Shown here piece by piece: positions 25,906 to 31,274 of a DNA stretch of 33,955 bases. A program made the translations under genes and the position numbers. Position 1 is the first letter of the stretch. Each line of letters begins with the position of its first letter. Origin of the DNA: Pseudonocardia sp. 73-21 (lineage in GTDB: Bacteria; Actinomycetota; Actinomycetes; Mycobacteriales; Pseudonocardiaceae); the NCBI RefSeq assembly GCF_001899645.1, contig NZ_MKVV01000102.1, positions 1-33,955 of the forward strand. Reading direction: 5' to 3'. The notes beneath the pieces were generated by a model. It was not told the origin of the DNA, did not search any database, and was given only the letters and a program-made list of their open reading frames with translations.

Positions 25906-28017
25906 GTGAAGATCACAATCCGCCGCGGTCCCGGCGCCGTCATCGTCAGCCCACCGCCCCCGGGCTGGATCGCAGACGACGATCCGGCAGGCACCCTCAC
26001 GGATCCCTTCCACTCCATCTCCGCCGCCATCGCCGTCGCGAACGGGCGCGACGTCCACCTGCGCGGCGGCCGGTATGTCGAACCGATCACGGTGGACGGC
26101 GTGCACGGGGGCAGCGGGCACCCGATCACCATCGCGGCCTACGACGGCGAACCGGTGACCGTCGACTGTTTCGTGCCGGATTTCCTGCACCCCACCGCGG
26201 AGGCGCATTGGGAACCCGTCGACGGCAGCCCAGACGAGTTCGTCTGGACCCAGCCCTCCCCGGCCGGCGAGGCCGAGGAGGTCAGGCGCGGCGCGTTCCT
26301 CGACACGCACCGGCACACCCGGCTGATCAGCTACAGCCGGGCCGAGGATCTGCGGTCGCCCAACGAGTTCAACATCCGGATCGAGGATCCCCGGCCCTCC
26401 GACGAGATCGACCCCGACGAGCCCCCGCCCGGCGACAACTACGTGTGGGTCGCGAACCCCGAACCGGACGGCGAGAAATGGATCCCGACCGAGGAACCGC
26501 GAGTCTTCCGGAACTGGATGTACATGGGCCCGGGGATCTGGTTCGACGACAGGCAGCGGAAGGTGCACATCCGCCTGTCCCACACCCACAACAACGTCCT
26601 CGGGTGGCCGGACTACACGGGTGTCACCGACCCGCGAACGGTCGGCATCGCGCTCTCAAAGAGTTTGACCCCCGCCCTGCGGCTCACCAACTGCACGTTC
26701 CTGCGGTTGAAGGACATCACCCTCCGGTTCGGCGGACAGGAGACCGTGCGGATCAGGAACTGCACCGACATCGAGTTCGACCACGTTCACATCCGGGCCG
26801 GCAGCCGGGCGATAAGGCTCGAAGCGGAGAAGGATGAGCACAACGCACGGATCGTGTTCCATGACTGCGAGATCGACGGTGGCCTGCCGACCTGGCTCTT
26901 CCGCAGCGACCGCAAGGACGAATACCACTACGTCGCGGCCACACTCCGGAATCCGACGCAGGCCGACGTGGAACACAACACGCTCGGCAAGTCGACCACC
27001 AACAACCTCCTGTCCAGCAGGCGGAACGCGGCCGAGATCCAGGTCCACCACTGTGAGCTAGTCAACGGCCATGACGTGTGCATCTTCGGACCGGGAATGC
27101 GCTTCCACCACAACTGGGTGGACAACATCAACGACGACGCGCTGTTCATGGGCTCGGAGGACTCGGACACCAAGGACGCGTGGGTGTATCGGAACGTGGT
27201 GACCAAGGTCTTGACCACGCTGAGCTTCGCGTCCGAAACCCCGCTCGACGGCATCCGGATCTTCCGGAACCTGTTCGATATCCGTGAGCCGACGCTCGGG
27301 ATCAGGCCGGGCAAGGTGGGCGACAACCCGCTCCGGCAGGGCCAGTTCTTCAAGGGCAACGGGATCGAGGGGCCGTTCGACCTGTGGCACAACACGTGCC
27401 TGGTCAGGAACGCAGGCGCGACCTTCGTCGACGAGCCGCCGACCGACCTCAACCGGGCGGGCTTCACCCACTACAGGCAGTTTCACCTCGCAGGCGTACG
27501 CCGGTCGTATAACAACGTATTCGTGGCGGCCTACCCGGACTCCGGGATCACGAGACCGATCGCGTTCCTCCCGCCCCGGACCTTCGAAGGACCGACCGAC
27601 GGCAACGTCTACGAGCGCCTCGGCCCGGGGCCTGCTTCCCAGCCCCGGTTCGCCGTCACCGGCGGAAGTCCGCCTGAGTTCGTCGATCTCGACGGCTATA
27701 ACGCCCTACACGATCCGTGGGAACGGGAAGGTGTTCGCGCCGATCCGCTGCTCCTCTCGTTCGACAGTGCCACCGGTCACCCGCACCTTGACGACGACCT
27801 GCGACCCCGAGACGGCAGCCCCGCCAAGGGGAGCGCTGTGGCGATGCCCGCCGACATGGCCACGATCGACCGTGACGCCAATGTCCTCGCCAAGCGGTTT
27901 GGCGGCGATCGGGGTTGCTACTGGACCCTTAAAGTGCCTGCTTTCCCAGGGCTCAGCTTTGTGCTATTCGACCGCATGTCCGTGGGGGTGAAGGGACGCC
28001 GGAAGTTCCCTCGGTGA
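25906..28017 (+). CDS. Parallel beta-helix (pectate-lyase-like) protein, third gene of the Tc-like operon
   Basis: A 703-residue protein without signal peptide. The front (HSISAAIAVANGRDVHLRGG, VDGVHGGSGHPITIAAYDGE) is the typical opening of polysaccharide-lyase-like right-handed beta-helix proteins. Later rungs are seen in LTNCTFLRLKDITLRFGGQ, VRIRNCTDIEFDHVHIRAG and NAAEIQVHHCELVNGHDVC. The C-terminal part (about 560-680) lists residues such as DGNVYERLGPGP and DDLRPRDGSPAKGSAVAMP, a motif common at the end of such helices. GTG 25906 is preferred (AGGA 8 nt before it, 20 nt after the preceding stop); the open frame reaches back into the toxin gene. The role may be glycan binding or cleavage, or a structural toxin component. 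Catalytic residues cannot be assigned from sequence alone. Confidence 0.8.
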   Translation: MKITIRRGPGAVIVSPPPPGWIADDDPAGTLTDPFHSISAAIAVANGRDVHLRGGRYVEPITVDGVHGGSGHPITIAAYDGEPVTVDCFVPDFLHPTAEAHWEPVDGSPDEFVWTQPSPAGEAEEVRRGAFLDTHRHTRLISYSRAEDLRSPNEFNIRIEDPRPSDEIDPDEPPPGDNYVWVANPEPDGEKWIPTEEPRVFRNWMYMGPGIWFDDRQRKVHIRLSHTHNNVLGWPDYTGVTDPRTVGIALSKSLTPALRLTNCTFLRLKDITLRFGGQETVRIRNCTDIEFDHVHIRAGSRAIRLEAEKDEHNARIVFHDCEIDGGLPTWLFRSDRKDEYHYVAATLRNPTQADVEHNTLGKSTTNNLLSSRRNAAEIQVHHCELVNGHDVCIFGPGMRFHHNWVDNINDDALFMGSEDSDTKDAWVYRNVVTKVLTTLSFASETPLDGIRIFRNLFDIREPTLGIRPGKVGDNPLRQGQFFKGNGIEGPFDLWHNTCLVRNAGATFVDEPPTDLNRAGFTHYRQFHLAGVRRSYNNVFVAAYPDSGITRPIAFLPPRTFEGPTDGNVYERLGPGPASQPRFAVTGGSPPEFVDLDGYNALHDPWEREGVRADPLLLSFDSATGHPHLDDDLRPRDGSPAKGSAVAMPADMATIDRDANVLAKRFGGDRGCYWTLKVPAFPGLSFVLFDRMSVGVKGRRKFPR

Positions 28018-28048
28018 CGCTGAGGCACGATGCGTGCGCTCGCACGAA

Positions 28049-28075
28049 TGGAGCTGAGGGGGGCTCGAACCCCTT
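28049..28075 (-). other. tRNA/tmRNA 3'-end-like fragment, candidate integration scar
   Basis: On the minus strand about 27 bases read AAGGGGTTCGAG followed by a C run and TCAGCTCCA, like a T-arm plus the 3' acceptor strand of tRNA-Ala or tmRNA. The T-loop is one base too long and no D or anticodon arm precedes it, so this is not a working tRNA. Integrative elements often leave such 3'-end copies at att sites. Confidence 0.35.
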
Positions 28076-28399
28076 CGTCGGGCGACACCTCCCCCGCCCG
28101 GAACCGGGCATGCGACTCCCGCGCCGCGCCGTCCCACCCACCAACACACCCTGCCTCGGCCACATGCGAGACCATCCCAGCCGCCACCGACACCACGGCC
28201 AGCACCGTCCCGTACACATGCGTCGTTCGTATCGATACTGCAGGTTCGGAATACCGCACGTCCGCCAGTCGAGCTGGCGATCCAACGCGTGTTGCTCGGG
28301 TTCCGCACTCTGCGGATCGACTCTCTATGCGGTCGGTCTCGGCGAGCAGCGCGGCGATCGTCGCGGCTACGATCGTTAACCTGCCGACGCATCCGCCTG

Positions 28400-28570
28400 A
28401 TGCTCCGCGTCGTCCGGACCCGCCGCCGTGCTGGTCCCGATCAGTTTCGCGCGCAGGCTTCCTCCGCACCCAGGCCGCCACGATATTGGCCGTCGACTTC
28501 TACCACGTCGGCTGCGCGGTGACGCTGCGGCAGCTCTACGTCCTATCCGCGCTTGAGGTCGGCGGCGGCC
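28400..28570 (+). pseudogene. Integrase-core (IS481/IS3-like) transposase remnant
   Basis: The plus strand encodes FLRTQAATILAVDFYHVGCA followed by VTLRQLYVLSALEV, matching the start of the DDE integrase core of a common actinobacterial transposase type (…FLRAQA…DFFHVDCAVTLRRLYV…). Just upstream, in another frame, RTRRRAGPDQFRAQ fits the preceding segment. Nothing of the rest of the core can be read downstream, so only a frameshifted fragment survives. Confidence 0.55.
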
Positions 28571-29027
28571 TGAAACTGCAGATCAGACACCATGGCCGGG
28601 TTCTGGGACCTGACAGGGCAGGTGTGGCAGCGGGGGCATCCGGGACCTTGATGCCTACACGAGTGCGGCTACGGCCACGGCCTGCGGAAACGACCTCGGC
28701 GCAGGAGTGCGTCGTGAAGATCGGAAACGGACACGCTCTTGCCCAACAGAGGTAGCCGACGTGATTACCCGCGCGATCACCGTGCCCGCCGCCGGTGCGG
28801 GGGCGCCAGCGTTCCTGAACCTGCTCGGGGCGTCGTCTACTTCAACGAGGAACGCCGCATCGAGCTCGGCGCCTATGTCCGCCGCGCCCGCAATCGCCTA
28901 CCCCAGGCCCGTCCACAGCAGGATCCAGCAGCGGCCCATCCTCGGCGGCCTCATCGACGCGTACCAAGCAGCTGCCAAGACCGCAGATCAGGGCACCGTG
29001 GCCGGGTTCTGGAACCCGACAGGCCGC
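28571..29027. other. No intact gene; degenerate DNA
   Basis: Open frames here are short and lack family features. GVVYFNEERRIELGAYVRR (around 28830-28890) looks protein-like but could not be placed; it may be further transposon debris. Confidence 0.3.
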
Positions 29028-29033
29028 TATGAT
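29028..29033 (+). promoter_or_regulatory. Candidate -10 box of a leaderless promoter
   Basis: TATGAT ends 7 nt before ATG 29041, so transcription would start at or next to the start codon. No good -35 hexamer is seen. No Shine-Dalgarno precedes the ATG, which fits leaderless translation. Confidence 0.35.
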
Positions 29034-29040
29034 GCTCTCA

Positions 29041-29219
29041 TGGAATACCGCATGAGCAACGTCGTCGCTGGCGGGACTGAGCCCGAACCCGACATCATTA
29101 AGAAGGTCAATGCTGAGCTGACCAGGTGGGCAGACAACGGCTGGGAGCTCATCAGAGCTGAAACTCTTGCAGAAAGTGAAAACGACCGGCTATATACGAT
29201 GTGGTGGCAGAAGGGCTGA
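29041..29219 (+). CDS. Small DUF4177-like protein
   Basis: A 58-residue protein beginning MEYRMSNVVAGGTEPEPD and containing NAELTRWADNGWELIRAET, the hallmark of the small DUF4177 family (helix, then GWEL strand). Function of the family is unknown. The frame extends upstream, but codons before 29041 look non-coding and a -10-like box ends 7 nt before this ATG, so I choose this start. A perfect hairpin terminator begins 7 nt after the stop, marking it as a complete monocistronic unit in otherwise degenerate DNA. Confidence 0.65.
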
Positions 29220-29225
29220 CATAAA

Positions 29226-29255
29226 GATGCCCCGGCTCAACAGAGCCGGGGCATC
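29226..29255 (+). terminator. Strong hairpin terminator
   Basis: A perfect 13-bp stem (GATGCCCCGGCTC / GAGCCGGGGCATC) with AACA loop, followed by a short T-containing tail. It lies 7 nt after the small gene and could also serve the opposite strand. Confidence 0.85.
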
Positions 29256-29367
29256 ATCTTAGGTGTTGCTGTTGTTCAGTACTTCGGTCGGCGGATGGTC
29301 TTGCATCGGACTGTTCGCACGGACGGGTCGGACGGCGCATGGCAGCTCCAATCGTGGAGCAACGAGG

Positions 29368-29793
29368 TTAGCGCGATTTCTGACGATCCGCCAGGTACCA
29401 CTCGTGCTGAACGGAGTCGTCCCGCCGCCACGTCCCGCACCCGCAGATCCGTTGGTTTGTAGCGGCGGTCTTGCCACAAACGCAGTTGCCGCCTCCGTTG
29501 CGACTGTTTGGGTGTTTGGCTTCCTGACTGCACATGTCGCAGATGCGTTGCCAACTCTTGTCACGAAATTCGAACCTCAGCGCGGGGAGTGCCCCCCTAT
29601 CGGCCAGTCCAGCCCTGAACCGGCCAACGTGCGCAACAGGGTCGGCGAACTGCGGCGAGTTGTCGACGCTGCCGCCATCACTAACCCGGCTGTTGCAGCA
29701 CGGGTGTGATGTTGGTGGTCCGACACGGTGCCTGAACGCGCGAAAGTGCCTGCTCAGTGGGGTTGGATCGGAGTTCTCGAGGCTCTGAACCAA
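29368..29793 (-). CDS. Possible zinc-ribbon protein
   Basis: The C-terminal half of this minus-strand frame has three cysteine pairs (ICDMC, CVC, CGC) in WQRICDMCSQEAKH, GGGNCVCGKTAATNQ and RICGCGTWRRDD, a zinc-ribbon-like pattern. The N-terminal half has no recognisable features and the true start may be near 29560. It may be a small real gene or part of mobile DNA; no family was recognised. Confidence 0.3.
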   Translation of the reverse strand: MVQSLENSDPTPLSRHFRAFRHRVGPPTSHPCCNSRVSDGGSVDNSPQFADPVAHVGRFRAGLADRGALPALRFEFRDKSWQRICDMCSQEAKHPNSRNGGGNCVCGKTAATNQRICGCGTWRRDDSVQHEWYLADRQKSR

Positions 29794-29815
29794 CGCACGG
29801 AGGAGGCACTTCGCT

Positions 29816-29980
29816 CGTGCACCCTACAACCGCCCGACCCATGATCACGGTGACCGCGGACGGGACCGGTGTCGTGTCGCACGTCGGGTCCCGGCTCCTG
29901 GCCGGCATGGCCGATCGCAGCGGCCTGACCGACGCGTTCAGCGACGCGCTGGCCGGGCTGCGGGAACGCCGCAGCGGCGG
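29816..29980 (+). pseudogene. IS1380-family transposase, 5' fragment
   Basis: Encodes the usual start of an actinobacterial IS1380 transposase: MITVTADGTGVVSHVGSRLL, AGMADRSGLTDAFSDALAGL and RERRSGG. Intact members continue with HDPGRVLVDLA; here the sequence switches abruptly to an unrelated element at about 29973-29980. Only ~55 of some 450 residues remain. Confidence 0.75.
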
Positions 29981-30110
29981 CCGGCGACCCGGACCAGCTC
30001 TCGCAGTGGCACCGGCTCGGGTGCGTAGCAGCGGTAGAACGCCAGCTCACTGGTGTCACGGTGCCGGCGCACCAACAGCCACCAGCGGCGGGGCCCGCCG
30101 CCGGTGACGT
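29973..30110 (-). pseudogene. IS701-like transposase, internal/C-terminal fragment
   Basis: On the minus strand, PRRWWLLVRRHRDTSELAFY followed by RCYAPEPVPLRELVRVAGRR matches the segment of IS701-type transposases that normally continues RRWTVEE. The frame runs straight into the complement of the IS1380 fragment after GRR, so the two remnants abut in opposite orientations. No flanking parts of the gene were found. Confidence 0.6.
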
Positions 30111-30332
30111 CGAGATCGGGCGCAGGACGCCTCTCCCCTGCAGTCGACGAAACGGTTCTGGACGCGGTCTTCGCGGCGTATGTCGATGCGTGTCTGGATG
30201 ACGTCGGGGCGCCCGCCCTCGATCCGCCGATGGTTCGGCTGACCTCGGCCAGGCGATCGCGCGCAGCCCACACCGGATCGACGCGCGTCGCTGGTGGCCC
30301 TCCAGATGCCTCCCAGCCCGCACGCCGTCTTT

Positions 30333-30566
30333 TCAGGGACACTCGCCTCTCCCGCGACCTAGCGATGACGCGCCGAGATAGGCCCGAACGAGCGCTCCGC
30401 GTTGGGCGGGTGTCGCGCCGCGGCAGGCGAATACGATGAGGACAACGGGCAGAAGGATGGTGACGAGAAGGTACGCGAGCGCGGCTCCCGGCGGGAGCCC
30501 CACGAGCAGCCCGCTCGCCACGAGCAGGTTCGAGGACGTCAGCAATGGGGGGCGAACGGTGCGCAT
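30333..30566 (-). CDS. Small hypothetical membrane protein
   Basis: About 77 residues with two predicted membrane helices (NLLVASGLLVGLPPGAALAY and LLVTILLPVVLIVFACRG) and a basic/Gly-rich tail. ATG 30566 has GAGG about 6 nt upstream; GTG 30578 is an in-frame alternative. It faces away from the NTPase gene, so the two share a divergent intergenic region of ~155 bases. No family recognised. Confidence 0.5.
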   Translation of the reverse strand: MRTVRPPLLTSSNLLVASGLLVGLPPGAALAYLLVTILLPVVLIVFACRGATPAQRGALVRAYLGASSLGRGRGECP

Positions 30567-30681
30567 GGGTGACCTCACAGGCAGTTGTCGGGTCCGTGGC
30601 CCGGACCGATCGACGCCCAGTGCGCACGTGCTCGCGCCGGTCCGCGAGCCTCGGCCGGATGGTCGACGTACTGACCAGCGC

Positions 30682-30703
30682 GGTCCGGACGACTTTCCGG
30701 ACC
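30682..30703. promoter_or_regulatory. Inverted repeat upstream of the HTH/NTPase gene
   Basis: GGTCCGGA-CGACTT-TCCGGACC is a perfect 8-bp inverted repeat ending 19 nt before ATG 30723. It could be an operator for the encoded HTH-like domain or an mRNA hairpin occluding the ribosome site. Confidence 0.45.
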
Positions 30704-30722
30704 TGCCCGGACGGTCTTCGTC

Positions 30723-31274
30723 ATGAGCATCCGTCTCGGAGAAGGACCGAACATTGAGCTGCCAGCGCTGCGCGCCCTGATGGCCGAAGCGCGCGCGATC
30801 GTGGAGGGCTGCCGGCGCTTCGACAAGCTGGACCAGCTAGCGGAGGCGGCCGTCGGCCGGCTCACCGGGAAGCGGATCTCGGAGTTGCTCGCGACCCGGA
30901 AGGTGCCCGATCGCGATCGGCTCAAGGCGGTGATCGAGGCATGCCACCCGCGTGCGTGGCCCGACATCGAATTGCTGCTCCGCAACGCGCAGGCCGAGGA
31001 GGTGGCGCGGTCCGCCCATCCGCAGCCCCGGTGGGCTGACTACGCCATGGTGCTCACCGACACTCACAGGCTGCCGTTGGTCAGCGAGATCACCGACTGG
31101 ACGATGTTGGGCGTCCATCGTCCGATCGCGAGGCCGGACGGGCGAGCCGATGCGGACGTGCCCGGTCTTCCCGCCTACGTACTGCGCGAACGGGATCGGA
31201 CGGTATTGCGTCCGCGCTGGCCGGATTCGTCGGTCGTGACGAGTCCGGCCAGGCGGTGGGTTTCGTGCTGGTGA
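30723..31274 (+). CDS. HTH-like N-terminal part of a repeat-containing NTPase (frame ends early)
   Basis: Encodes 183 residues. Residues ~38-75 (LAEAAVGRLTGKRISELLAT, KVPDRDRLKAVIEAC) resemble the XRE-like helix-turn-helix at the front of actinobacterial NTPase regulators of the type that continue with a residue pattern LPxYVxRxxDxxLR; here LPAYVLRERDR is at about 150-160. After that the frame yields nonsense (RWPDSSVVTSPARRW) and stops at TGA 31272-31274, while the proper continuation is in another frame. One extra base between 31184 and 31215 would join the two into one protein. The stop overlaps a GTG (31271-31273) of the downstream frame, so coupled translation of two polypeptides cannot be excluded. 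No strong ribosome site precedes the ATG. Confidence 0.7.
   Translation: MSIRLGEGPNIELPALRALMAEARAIVEGCRRFDKLDQLAEAAVGRLTGKRISELLATRKVPDRDRLKAVIEACHPRAWPDIELLLRNAQAEEVARSAHPQPRWADYAMVLTDTHRLPLVSEITDWTMLGVHRPIARPDGRADADVPGLPAYVLRERDRTVLRPRWPDSSVVTSPARRWVSCW

Noticed and set aside
28033..28046. Hairpin CGTGCG-CT-CGCACG as operon terminator
   Set aside because: A two-base loop is too tight, leaving a short stem, and no T-run follows; not convincing as the end signal of the toxin operon.
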